Positions 25,452 through 34,154 of a stretch of DNA of 64,000 nucleotides are shown one piece after another (within the stretch, counting starts at the first letter, position 1; every line of letters begins with the position of its first letter). Position numbers and translations under genes: made by a program. The notes below the pieces were generated by a model. It saw only the letters and a list, made by a program, of their open reading frames with translations. It made no database searches and was not told the DNA's origin. This stretch comes from Saprospiraceae bacterium (GTDB lineage Bacteria > Bacteroidota > Bacteroidia > Chitinophagales > Saprospiraceae), in contig JAHBTU010000001.1 of NCBI GenBank assembly GCA_019638455.1, positions 1,193,501 through 1,257,500 of the forward strand. The letters are read 5' to 3'.

Positions 25452-27647
25452 ATGTTCTCCGACAGCTTCCCATTCTACAAACAGTTAGATGCCTCCGATT
25501 GTGGGGTGGCGTGCCTGCGCATGGTGGCCAAGTATTACAACAGGCATTATTCGTTGGAGTACTTGCGCGACCTCTCTTATCTCGACCGCGAGGGGGTATC
25601 CTTGATGGGCATATCGGATGCCGCAGAGAAAATCGGGTTTCGCACGTTGGGAGCAAAAACGGGTTTTGGTCGCTTGCAAGACAACATCCCATTGCCGTGC
25701 ATCGCGCATTGGAAGCAAAACCATTTCGTGGTGGTTTACCGAATCGCCAACGAAAAAGTCTATGTGGCAGACCCCGCAGCGGGAAAAATCGAACTGAGCG
25801 AGCAAGAATTTCTCGATGGTTGGATTAGCGATGTGGTCAACACGGAGCCACAGGGCATCCTGCTCTTGCTCGAAACAACCCCCGATTTTTTCAGCCGCGA
25901 GGGAGAAAAAGCCAATCGCTCGAGTTTGGGTTTTCTCTGGACGTATCTGTCGCAACACCAAAAGCTGCTCAGACAGCTTTTTTTCGGGCTGCTGCTTGGC
26001 AGCCTCATCCAATTGGCATTTCCCTTTTTGATGCAGGCGCTGGTGGACAAGGGGGTTCAACTCGAAGACTTGAACTTCGTTTATCTCATACTGGCCGCGC
26101 AGGGAATGCTGTTCGTCAGCCAAGTAGCGGTTGAGTTCATCAGAGGGTGGATATTGCTTCATATTGGCACACGAGTCAACATCAACCTTGTGTCGGATTT
26201 TCTGATTAAGCTGATGAAATTGCCCATGTCGTTTTTCGATTCCAAAATGACGGGCGACCTCTTGCAACGCATTTACGACAACGAGCGCGTGGAGCGGTTT
26301 CTCACCTCTTCCTCGTTGGTCACCTTGTTTTCGATAGTTAGCTTGGCGGTGTTTGGCATCGTGCTGGCCTTCTACTATCCACCGATTTTCTTTGTTTTTT
26401 TCTTTGCCGCTTTGTTCTATTTCGGCTGGATTGCCATTTTCCTACAACGCCGCAGGGCACTCGACTACCGGCGCTTTGAGCAGATGGCCGAAAACCAAAA
26501 CACCCTTATCCAAATGGTGAACGGTATGCAGGAAATCAAGCTCCACAATGCCGAACGGCAAAAACGCTGGTCATGGGAGCGCATTCAGGCGCGACTGTTT
26601 CGAGTCAATGTTCAGTACCTCGCCACCGACCAATTTCAGCGAGCAGGTGCGGCGTTCATCAATGAAGGGAAAAACATCCTCATTTCGGTGATGGCCGCGC
26701 ACGCGGTCATTGAGGGCCACATGACCTTGGGCATGATGCTCGCGGTGCAATACATCATCGGCCATATGAACGCCCCGTTGGAGTCGCTCGTGCAGTTCAT
26801 CCTCGCTGCGCAAGAGGCTAAAATCAGCCTCGAACGAATGAACGAAATCCATCTGCGCCCCGACGAGGAGCCGAGCGATTATCCAAAAGTAACGGTGTTG
26901 CCCTCAAATGGCGACCTCTCGCTGCACAACGTCTCGTTCCGCTATGGAGGGCCTTATGACCCGTGGGTTTTGAAAAACATCAATCTATTCATCAGAGAGG
27001 GAAAAACCACGGCCATTGTTGGCACGAGCGGCAGCGGAAAAACAACGTTGATGAAACTGCTGCTCAACTTTTACCAGCCCACGGAAGGCCAAGTCAGGCT
27101 GGGCGACATCAATCTTTCCAACATCAACAATCAGCTCTGGCGCGACCGCTGCGGGGTCGTGATGCAAGATGGTTTTATTTTCTCCGACACCATTGCCCGC
27201 AACATCGCCTTGGGAGAGGAACACATTGACCGCCGGCGATTGCTCTACGCCGCCAAGGTGGCCAATATCCAATTGTTCGTGGAAAACTTGCCTTTGGGCT
27301 ACAACACCAAGATAGGACAAGACGGCGTGGGGCTTAGCCAAGGCCAAAAACAGCGGCTGCTCATCGCCCGTGCCATATACAAAGACCCTCAGTATATCTT
27401 TTTCGACGAAGCTACCAATGCCTTGGATGCCTTCAACGAGCGGGTCATCATGCACAATCTGGAGCATGCTTTTCGCAACAAAACAGTCTTCATCATCGCG
27501 CACCGACTGAGTACCGTTCGCAACGCGGACAACATCATCGTGTTGGAGAAAGGCGAAATCGTGGAACAAGGGACGCACCAAGTTTTGACCGAGCGACGCG
27601 GGGCTTATTTCCACCTCGTGAAAGAACAATTGGAATTAGGGGCTTAG
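25452..27647 (+). CDS. peptidase C39-containing ABC exporter (bacteriocin/peptide type)
   Basis: The protein has 731 residues. The N-terminal C39 peptidase domain has the catalytic Cys in QLDASDCGVACLRMV, the His in KQNHFVVVY and the Asp in VADPAAG. These proteases cut after a double-glycine leader while exporting the peptide. A six-helix ABC membrane domain follows (about residues 160-450). The nucleotide-binding domain has Walker A VGTSGSGKTTLM, signature GLSQGQKQRLLIAR, Walker B YIFFDEATNALD and the H-loop IIAHRLSTVRN. No HlyD-type adaptor and no double-glycine leader peptide were found in the window. The substrate is therefore unknown. Confidence 0.93.
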   Translation: MFSDSFPFYKQLDASDCGVACLRMVAKYYNRHYSLEYLRDLSYLDREGVSLMGISDAAEKIGFRTLGAKTGFGRLQDNIPLPCIAHWKQNHFVVVYRIANEKVYVADPAAGKIELSEQEFLDGWISDVVNTEPQGILLLLETTPDFFSREGEKANRSSLGFLWTYLSQHQKLLRQLFFGLLLGSLIQLAFPFLMQALVDKGVQLEDLNFVYLILAAQGMLFVSQVAVEFIRGWILLHIGTRVNINLVSDFLIKLMKLPMSFFDSKMTGDLLQRIYDNERVERFLTSSSLVTLFSIVSLAVFGIVLAFYYPPIFFVFFFAALFYFGWIAIFLQRRRALDYRRFEQMAENQNTLIQMVNGMQEIKLHNAERQKRWSWERIQARLFRVNVQYLATDQFQRAGAAFINEGKNILISVMAAHAVIEGHMTLGMMLAVQYIIGHMNAPLESLVQFILAAQEAKISLERMNEIHLRPDEEPSDYPKVTVLPSNGDLSLHNVSFRYGGPYDPWVLKNINLFIREGKTTAIVGTSGSGKTTLMKLLLNFYQPTEGQVRLGDINLSNINNQLWRDRCGVVMQDGFIFSDTIARNIALGEEHIDRRRLLYAAKVANIQLFVENLPLGYNTKIGQDGVGLSQGQKQRLLIARAIYKDPQYIFFDEATNALDAFNERVIMHNLEHAFRNKTVFIIAHRLSTVRNADNIIVLEKGEIVEQGTHQVLTERRGAYFHLVKEQLELGA

Positions 27648-27858
27648 CGAGGCTTGCTTTGTCAGATAGCAGCAGTTTTTCGGCACAATTCATGCCGGGT
27701 TCGGCGGCTCACCGAGTAGCCGTTTCTTCTGTCGCTGTTCGGCAAAATTTCTCAATTCCTTTGGTAAAAGCCTACCGAAGCCGGAATTTCGGGCGGCGAA
27801 AGTCAAGCACTCTATATTTTGATTTCCCAAGTTTTTCAAGCCGATTAAATTCATTTAC
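27648..27858. other. intergenic region with no recognised gene
   Basis: These 211 bases separate the ABC exporter from the adhesin-like gene. I see no leader-peptide gene with a double glycine and no RNA gene. A weak promoter-like TATATTTTG lies at about 27813-27821. Confidence 0.5.
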
Positions 27859-30813
27859 ATGAGACCTTATTTTACCCTGCTTCTCTTTTTGTGTTGGGCA
27901 GTCGCTTTTTCTCAACCCTGCGATTTCAATCTTGGACCCAACATCACGGTTTGCAACAACGCATCTTTTCAGTTGAACAAAAATGGCCCGCAGGTGGGTA
28001 GCTACACTTGGGCCGGGCCAGCAGGGCTTAGCTGTTACAATTGCCCTTCCCCAATGGTCACGGGGCTGACGACAGGGGTTTACACATACATCGCCACGTT
28101 GCAAACACCTCAATGCACACAGAGCGACACGATAACCATCACAGTGGTGAATGGACAACAACCTCAATACACCATCAGCCCCAACAAAGTGCTTTGTGCA
28201 GGTCAGTCAACCAACCTCGGCGGGCCGGGTTTCCCCAACACCTTTTACCAATGGAGCTCTGTGCCGCCCGGGTTTATTTCTTCCTTGCCTAACCCATCGG
28301 TGGCGCCACTACAAACCACGACCTATTACTTGGTGGCGGTCAACCCGACCTGTCCTTTCCCTTCCACCGATAGCGTGAAAATAACGGTGTTCCAACAACC
28401 CGTCTTAGCGGTGCAGGGCGACACAGCCATCTGCATCGGCGAGAGCGTGCGCCTTGCCAATACTGTGCCCGAGCCCAATACCAATTATTCATGGACGCCC
28501 AACAACGGCACCTTGGACACAGCCACCGTCGCCAACCCTGTCGCCACGCCGCAACAAACTACCACCTACATACTGACAGCCAGCAATCCCGGCTGCATCG
28601 TGAATCGAGCGGTACAAGTCACGGTCATCAACTTTGACCTGCAACTCAACCAACCCGACACGGTGCAAACTTGCAAAGGAGTGCCACTCACCATTCAGGC
28701 CACGCTGACCCCACCCGGCGGCGTGGTGACATGGGCACCGCTGAACAGCCTGCAAGTTGCCCCCAATGGGCTAAGTGCCATCGCAACACCATCTGTACCA
28801 ACGCTTTATTCTGCCTCTGCAACCGTGCCCGGGTGCATCCGAACCCGCTATGTTTTTGTTCAAGTAGATAGTTTGCCACCAGACTTGAACATTCAGCCAT
28901 CCGACACCACGATATGTTTCGGCTCGCAAGTGACACTCGTATCAACCTTGTTTGAGCCTTTTGAATACCCCAACATTCGATTCGAGTGGATACCCGCAGC
29001 AGGCCAACTCACCCCCGATAGTCTTTACAATATGGTGGTGCAACCCGACACCACCACGCTTTACCAACGTATCACCCGAAACGGCACCTGCGTGGACACC
29101 TCAGAAGCATTCGTGAAAGTGATACCTCCTGCGGAAATGTTTGCCACTCCCGACACCATCATTTGCCCCGGTCAGAGCGTCATACTCAATACAACTTTTA
29201 CCCCAGGAGTGACTAACATCGAGTGGTCGCCCGCCGAAAGTTTGAGTTGCACTACCTGCAACAGCCCCATTGCCACTCCGAGTGCCTCCACGACATACAC
29301 GGTGAAAGGCGAGTTTCAAGGCTGCCCCACGAGCGCCACCGCTGTGGTAAACATCCGCCCCTTGCCTATCATTCAATTCCCCGCCAATACGCAGATTTGC
29401 AGCGGACAGTCGGTTTTGCTCAATCAGGCATTCGACCCCTCCGCCACTTACAATTGGACTTCGACCGACCCTGCGTTTGCCCCGACGGCCAACCCGCAGC
29501 CCGTAGCGACGCCTACTTTGCCGACAACCACCTATTTTGTGACCGCCAACAATGGCTGCCCTGCGCAGGGACAAATAACCCTTACACTCGTCAACATACA
29601 GCTGACCGTATCGAACGACACCACCGTGTGCCGCGATTTTCCTGTGCTGCTTTCTGCTTCGGGGTCGGTGCCCGGCACTTATGTGTGGAGTACGGGACAA
29701 ACGGGGCAGGCCATCGAGGTGCGACCAAACGCCACCACAACTTATACCGTCACCTATACTGCCAACAATTGTCAAATCACTCGCCAGATCACGGTCACGG
29801 TAGATGGCATGGGGCCGGACATTGCTTTTCCCAACGACACGGAGCTCTGCCCCGGCGAGAGCGTGACGCTCAACAACATCGCAACTCCCGGCGCTACTTA
29901 CACTTGGACCTCCACCCCACCCGGCTTCACTTTCAACGGAGCCATTCCGCCTCCCGTGTCGCCAAACCAAACTACCCGCTACAACCTTACCGCCACTTTG
30001 GGCAATTGCACCATCAACACTTCGGTAAACGTCGTTGTCTATAATGCCACTTTGACCATATCACCCAACCAAAATCTTTGCGCGGGCGAAAGCGTGACAT
30101 TGACCGCAAACGGCTCCTTGTCGGGCGAATACTTGTGGTCGTCAGGCCAAACCACCCCATCCATCACGGTATCGCCATCGCAAACGACCACCTACGATGT
30201 GGTTTACACCTACGGCGACGGATGCACGTTGGAAGCAGCGGTGCAAGTAACCGCGGTCCCCAACTTTACTCTGAACATTGCTGCCAATCCTGATACCAAC
30301 CGCATCAATATCGGCGCTCCCATTTCCTTGCGAGCGGTGGTGGCACCTTCGCAGAACCTCTCTAATTTTCAGTTTCAGTGGCTCGAAAATGGCCTCACCT
30401 TGCTCGGCAACACAGAAACCATCGTGGCCACGCCCTCCACGAGCGACACCACGATTTTCTACAAACTCATCGCCACATCTCCCAATGGCTGTATGCAAAT
30501 GGTGCAAATCAACTTCCAATTGGTGCAACCCTTGGTGATTGTGCCCAATGCTTTTTCGCCCAACGGCGACAGCGTGAATGATGTGTTCCGAATGAAAATT
30601 TTGGAAGGCTCCGCCACCATATTGGAAATGAGCATCTACGATAGATGGGGGAATAAAGTGTTCAGCAGCACCGAAACCAATGCCACATGGAATGGCAAGA
30701 CCAACGACGGCAAGGACTTGCCCAGCGATGTCTATGTCTATTACATTCGCTGGCAACGAGGCGACGGAGCCTTGCAGCCACCCAAAAAAGGAGATGTGAC
30801 GCTCTTGCGCTGA
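27859..30813 (+). CDS. giant repeat adhesin-like protein with CHU_C (T9SS type B) C-terminus
   Basis: The protein has 984 residues. A signal peptide (MRPYFTLLLFLCWAVAFSQ) is followed by ten Ig/PKD-like repeats of about 80-90 residues. Each opens with a D/N-x-x-(I/V/L)-C-x-(G)-x-(S)-V-x-L motif (for example DTAICIGESVRL, DTIICPGQSVIL, DTELCPGESVTL) and ends with a P-x-x-TT-x-Y and a GC/NC motif. The last about 90 residues (VIVPNAFSPNGDSVNDVF, MSIYDRWGNKVFSS, WNGKTNDGKDLPSDVYVYYI) are the gliding-associated CHU_C sorting domain, used by the type IX system for large adhesins. It is a surface or secreted protein with no enzyme motif. It follows the surface polysaccharide cluster. Confidence 0.92.
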   Translation: MRPYFTLLLFLCWAVAFSQPCDFNLGPNITVCNNASFQLNKNGPQVGSYTWAGPAGLSCYNCPSPMVTGLTTGVYTYIATLQTPQCTQSDTITITVVNGQQPQYTISPNKVLCAGQSTNLGGPGFPNTFYQWSSVPPGFISSLPNPSVAPLQTTTYYLVAVNPTCPFPSTDSVKITVFQQPVLAVQGDTAICIGESVRLANTVPEPNTNYSWTPNNGTLDTATVANPVATPQQTTTYILTASNPGCIVNRAVQVTVINFDLQLNQPDTVQTCKGVPLTIQATLTPPGGVVTWAPLNSLQVAPNGLSAIATPSVPTLYSASATVPGCIRTRYVFVQVDSLPPDLNIQPSDTTICFGSQVTLVSTLFEPFEYPNIRFEWIPAAGQLTPDSLYNMVVQPDTTTLYQRITRNGTCVDTSEAFVKVIPPAEMFATPDTIICPGQSVILNTTFTPGVTNIEWSPAESLSCTTCNSPIATPSASTTYTVKGEFQGCPTSATAVVNIRPLPIIQFPANTQICSGQSVLLNQAFDPSATYNWTSTDPAFAPTANPQPVATPTLPTTTYFVTANNGCPAQGQITLTLVNIQLTVSNDTTVCRDFPVLLSASGSVPGTYVWSTGQTGQAIEVRPNATTTYTVTYTANNCQITRQITVTVDGMGPDIAFPNDTELCPGESVTLNNIATPGATYTWTSTPPGFTFNGAIPPPVSPNQTTRYNLTATLGNCTINTSVNVVVYNATLTISPNQNLCAGESVTLTANGSLSGEYLWSSGQTTPSITVSPSQTTTYDVVYTYGDGCTLEAAVQVTAVPNFTLNIAANPDTNRINIGAPISLRAVVAPSQNLSNFQFQWLENGLTLLGNTETIVATPSTSDTTIFYKLIATSPNGCMQMVQINFQLVQPLVIVPNAFSPNGDSVNDVFRMKILEGSATILEMSIYDRWGNKVFSSTETNATWNGKTNDGKDLPSDVYVYYIRWQRGDGALQPPKKGDVTLLR

Positions 30814-30883
30814 GAGCCTGTGCACACAGTTGGGATTTCATTCCAGACAAGTCAGGCTTGGTGCTGCGTTCTGTGAAAAATTC

Positions 30884-31036
30884 GCAAAACCTTAGTCAGC
30901 CTCCAAGCGCAGAGGACTCGGTTGACAGGGTTATATGTTTTGACAGGATTTACAGGATGTTTGGCGGCGAAGCCACCTCATCTATCCTGTAAATCCTGTC
31001 AAAATTCAATGTCCGCTGTCCCCCGCCTAAGTTTTT
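30884..31036. repeat. dispersed hairpin repeat (copy A)
   Basis: TTTTGACAGGATTTACAGGAT at 30938-30958 is a perfect 21-base inverted copy of 30984-31004, around a 25-base loop. About 50 bases to the left (TCAGCCTCCAAGCGCAGAGGA region) and about 30 to the right (ending in CCGCCTAAGTT) also match copy B at 40877-41044, but in the opposite orientation. The loop matches in the same orientation. Confidence 0.85.
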
Positions 31037-31242
31037 ACGTTTTTATTTTTACAAAATGCTTTCTTATGAGGCTTCTGTATACCCAGATTAAAGAGGATTT
31101 GAACCTGCCGGTTGGCAAGGCAGGGATTTCCTTGATTGATTTGTATGATTTTCAGAGGATTGCGAGCGCCGTTCGTTCAAAACCACCTTGTCAGACCCTG
31201 TACTCAGGGGCTTGCCCAGCCAAGTGAAGCGGACGGGGCTGA
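31037..31242. other. non-coding stretch with degenerate repeats before dusB
   Basis: No gene was found. The stretch contains AT-rich pieces such as GATTGATTTGTATGATT and TTTTCAGAGGATTGCG, a version of which recurs downstream of dusB at about 32330. It looks like accumulated repeat debris. Confidence 0.5.
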
Positions 31243-31271
31243 TTTGCGTTGACTATAATACCCTAACTTTG
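31243..31271 (+). promoter_or_regulatory. strong Bacteroidetes-type promoter immediately before dusB
   Basis: TTTG at 31243-31246 and TAACTTTG at 31264-31271 are separated by 17 bases. The dusB start codon begins only four bases after the -7 box, so the transcript would start at or near the A of ATG. Confidence 0.65.
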
Positions 31272-31275
31272 CGCC

Positions 31276-32274
31276 ATGGTCAAAATCGGCAACGTCGAGC
31301 TGGGCGAATTTCCACTCTTGCTCGCCCCTATGGAAGATGTGAGCGACCCGCCTTTCCGCAAGCTGTGCAAAGAGCAGGGCGCGGACATGGTTTACACAGA
31401 GTTCATCAGTGCCGATGGCTTGGTGCATGAAGCTAAAAATACTTTCCAGAAACTCGAAATCTTCGACTACGAGCGCCCCATCGGCATCCAGTATTTTGGA
31501 GGCCAGTTGGAAAGCATGCTCGAGGCAGCCGAAATCATAGAAGCCAAAAACCCCGATGTGATTGACATCAATTTTGGCTGCCCGGTGGCAAAAGTGGCCT
31601 GCCGCATGGCAGGGGCTGGCTTGCTCCGCGATGTGCCACTCATGGTAAAATTGACGGAGGCCGTCGTGAAAAGCACCAAACGCCCCGTCACCGTGAAAAC
31701 CCGCCTCGGCTGGGATGATGCCACCATCAATATCTTGGAAGTATCCGAACGCCTGCAAGACGTGGGCATTCAGGCGCTGAGCATTCACGCCCGCACCCGC
31801 TCGCAGATGTATAAAGGCGAAGCAAATTGGTCGTGGCTCGCCAAAGTGAAGGAAAACCCACGCATCCACATCCCCATCTTTGGCAATGGCGATGTGGACA
31901 GCCCGCAAAAGGCGCTGGATTACAGAAACAGGTTTGGGGTGGATGGCATCATGATTGGGCGTGCCAGCATAGGCTATCCGTGGATATTCCGCGAAATAAA
32001 ACACTACTTTTCCACAGGCGAAACACTCCCGCCACCCACCGTCGAAGAGCGCGTTCGCGCAGCACGCCAGCACCTCCGCGACAGCCTCGACTGGAAAGGC
32101 ACCAAACTTGGTGTTTTGGAGATGCGTCGCCATTACGCGCCTTATTTCCGGGATTTGCCCAATATCAAGCCTTACCGCGCACGTCTGGTCACAGAAATGC
32201 AGCCAGAAACACTTTTCGCCATCTTGGAAGAAATTGAGGCCGAGTATTCCGCGATGGAGATGGCGCTCGCTTAG
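31276..32274 (+). CDS. dusB: tRNA-dihydrouridine synthase DusB
   Basis: This flavoenzyme reduces uridine to dihydrouridine in the D-loop of tRNA using NAD(P)H. The 332-residue protein has the family landmarks FPLLLAPMEDVSDPPFRKLC, YTEFISADGLV, GIQYFGGQLESM, the catalytic Cys region DINFGCPVAKVACRMAGAGLL, VKTRLGWDD, LSIHARTRSQMYKG, PIFGNGDVDSP and DGIMIGRASIGYPWIF. The start at 31276 matches the usual DusB beginning, which makes the very close promoter unusual. It stands alone on the plus strand, between two repeat-rich gaps. Confidence 0.96.
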   Translation: MVKIGNVELGEFPLLLAPMEDVSDPPFRKLCKEQGADMVYTEFISADGLVHEAKNTFQKLEIFDYERPIGIQYFGGQLESMLEAAEIIEAKNPDVIDINFGCPVAKVACRMAGAGLLRDVPLMVKLTEAVVKSTKRPVTVKTRLGWDDATINILEVSERLQDVGIQALSIHARTRSQMYKGEANWSWLAKVKENPRIHIPIFGNGDVDSPQKALDYRNRFGVDGIMIGRASIGYPWIFREIKHYFSTGETLPPPTVEERVRAARQHLRDSLDWKGTKLGVLEMRRHYAPYFRDLPNIKPYRARLVTEMQPETLFAILEEIEAEYSAMEMALA

Positions 32275-32561
32275 ATTTATGCCTTGATTCGCGTTAGGGT
32301 TTGTCAGATTAACATGATTGCTCTCCGTGATTTTGAGCGGATTGCGGTTGTAGCCTTGCTCAAAATTTGGCGGCGCGAAAGGTAAAGAATGGAAGCAGCC
32401 TTCTACCCTCAACCTTCCACCTAAGTTTTTACGCTCAAACATTTCTTTCACAAAATCGCCTTTGCTTTGCCTTTCTTTGCCATTGATAATCGCTTGGAAC
32501 GATTCGTCTAACACGCTGCACGTTCGCACAATTTAAACAAGACGATATCAACGCAGCATCC
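32275..32561. other. intergenic gap with degenerate repeats after dusB
   Basis: No gene or terminator was recognised. CCACCTAAGTTTTTACG at 32417-32433 matches 31023-31039 with one difference, and GATTTTGAGCGGATTGCG matches a piece upstream of dusB, so related debris lies on both sides of dusB. Confidence 0.5.
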
Positions 32562-34130
32562 ATGAAGTCATCAGGCTACAAACTTCCCAACGTCAGACCC
32601 CAATCGGACTACCTCTACGAGCGTCGCGGCCCCTGGCCCCAACCACAACCCGCCCACCCCTTTGGCTTTGCGCCCGGTGTGGTGCATATTCCCAAAAACG
32701 AAATCCGCCACTGGAACCGCACCACCGGCTTGCGCTACACCCGCACCGTGCTGACCTATTGGCCCGTCGCTGCTTGGTATGCGTGGACGCATCGTTCGTT
32801 GGAGCCACTCTCCGATGAACAGTACGAGGAATACATCACGCACTCGGCGCTGAGCAAGTTTGTCTCCGACGAGTTGAACGAGCCGGAACGCTCAAAATGC
32901 CCACAAAACGAGAAACTCCGCTACTTTGCCGATCTCATGAAAAAAGAGCCGAACCAGTCGTGGTGGGTTTCGGATTTCACCTTGGTCAAAGATTTGAAAA
33001 AGATGACCTATCCGGGCGTATATGTGGAGCCGACAATCGCATTGTTCAAAGGACCGCTGGTGAACGGCAAGCGCAAGGCAGTCGCCATTTATTTCCCCGA
33101 AAACAAACTGATGCTCACGCCAGAAGACGGCAACGCTTGGGAACTTGCCAAGTATTTCGTGATGCAGGGTGCCAGCTTGCGCATCTCGCTGTCAGCACAC
33201 GCCAACTTGCATTTTCCTTACGACAGCATCAACGCCATCACAAAATCCGCCCTGCCAAAAGACAGTGTGCTGCTTCGACTGCTGCTGCCGCACCTTGAGC
33301 TCTCGTTGGAGCTGAATCACAACGTGCTGAATTCCAAAAACTCGCCCGTCCAGAATCCTCACAATATGCCCTACGCAGCTTTGCCTTCCGATGCCAACGG
33401 ATTGATGACACTCTTCTTGTATGGCTATCACGGGATGCTCAACGACCCATCGGAAGACGCGCAGGGGAACCTCATTTTCAACCCCTCCTACCCGATGTAC
33501 GAATATCAGATGGAGCCGCGCTTTTTTCACTCCGATTACGGCACATTCTTGATGGCGTATTATGATGTCATCAATGGATTTGTGCACAAAGTCATTGAAC
33601 AGATTCCTGAGAAGGAATACGAAGACATCATGGTTTGGGCTGATTATGTCAAACATTGGGTGCCAAAATTTCCCGCTGGTCATGAGATATTTGTCAGTAC
33701 CAGCTCAGGCGTGAAATTTCGCAACTACAAGGAGGAAAACATTTTGGCCAAGGCGATTTCCAGCATCGTGTGGGACTTGTCAATCGGCCACGCGGCGGAC
33801 CACTACAACTACAGCACCATCAACATCAACCACATGCCGTTCTGTATCCGCGTCCCGCCGCCCGCAAGCAAAAACATCCCGCCGCTCGACCGCAAGGCTA
33901 TGGTAACTTGGTGGGATATTTTCAAACACAAGTACGAACGACAAATGTTCTTTGTGGCCCGCAACGTGACTTTGCTCAAAGATGTGCGCTACAACTTCAA
34001 CAAACCCCACGAAGCCCCCCTCCGCGAACTGAACGAGCAGTTTTTGAAAGATTTGCACAAAACAGAAAAAAACCTGACGGTCTTCAACTACATACCGCTC
34101 GACCAGATAGCGAGGAGCATTCAGTATTAA
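32562..34130 (+). CDS. lipoxygenase-family protein
   Basis: The protein has 522 residues and no signal peptide. The metal centre of lipoxygenases can be traced. The segment AWELAKYFVMQGASLRIS then SAHANLHFPYD (His213, His217) corresponds to the HxxxxH helix but with one residue fewer between the histidines. LLLPHLELSLELN corresponds to the usual hxxPHxxxTxxIN segment. IVWDLSIGHAADHYNYS (His410, His414) matches the HAxxH pair of animal 15-lipoxygenases. The protein ends in Tyr, not the usual Ile/Val ligand. Lipoxygenases add oxygen to polyunsaturated fatty acids. The odd spacing and end mean that activity is uncertain. It is 24 bases upstream of the hybrid kinase gene. Confidence 0.65.
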   Translation: MKSSGYKLPNVRPQSDYLYERRGPWPQPQPAHPFGFAPGVVHIPKNEIRHWNRTTGLRYTRTVLTYWPVAAWYAWTHRSLEPLSDEQYEEYITHSALSKFVSDELNEPERSKCPQNEKLRYFADLMKKEPNQSWWVSDFTLVKDLKKMTYPGVYVEPTIALFKGPLVNGKRKAVAIYFPENKLMLTPEDGNAWELAKYFVMQGASLRISLSAHANLHFPYDSINAITKSALPKDSVLLRLLLPHLELSLELNHNVLNSKNSPVQNPHNMPYAALPSDANGLMTLFLYGYHGMLNDPSEDAQGNLIFNPSYPMYEYQMEPRFFHSDYGTFLMAYYDVINGFVHKVIEQIPEKEYEDIMVWADYVKHWVPKFPAGHEIFVSTSSGVKFRNYKEENILAKAISSIVWDLSIGHAADHYNYSTININHMPFCIRVPPPASKNIPPLDRKAMVTWWDIFKHKYERQMFFVARNVTLLKDVRYNFNKPHEAPLRELNEQFLKDLHKTEKNLTVFNYIPLDQIARSIQY

Positions 34131-34154
34131 GGTGAACTTCATCAATCCATCCCA

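Noticed and set aside
27659..27862. Possible short peptide gene after the C39 exporter
   Set aside because: It lacks a double-glycine leader or any precursor-like feature, overlaps the next start, and looks like a chance frame.
30938..31004. TTTTGACAGGAT repeats as a CRISPR array
   Set aside because: Only two inverted arms with a short loop are present, with no regular spacers and no cas genes.
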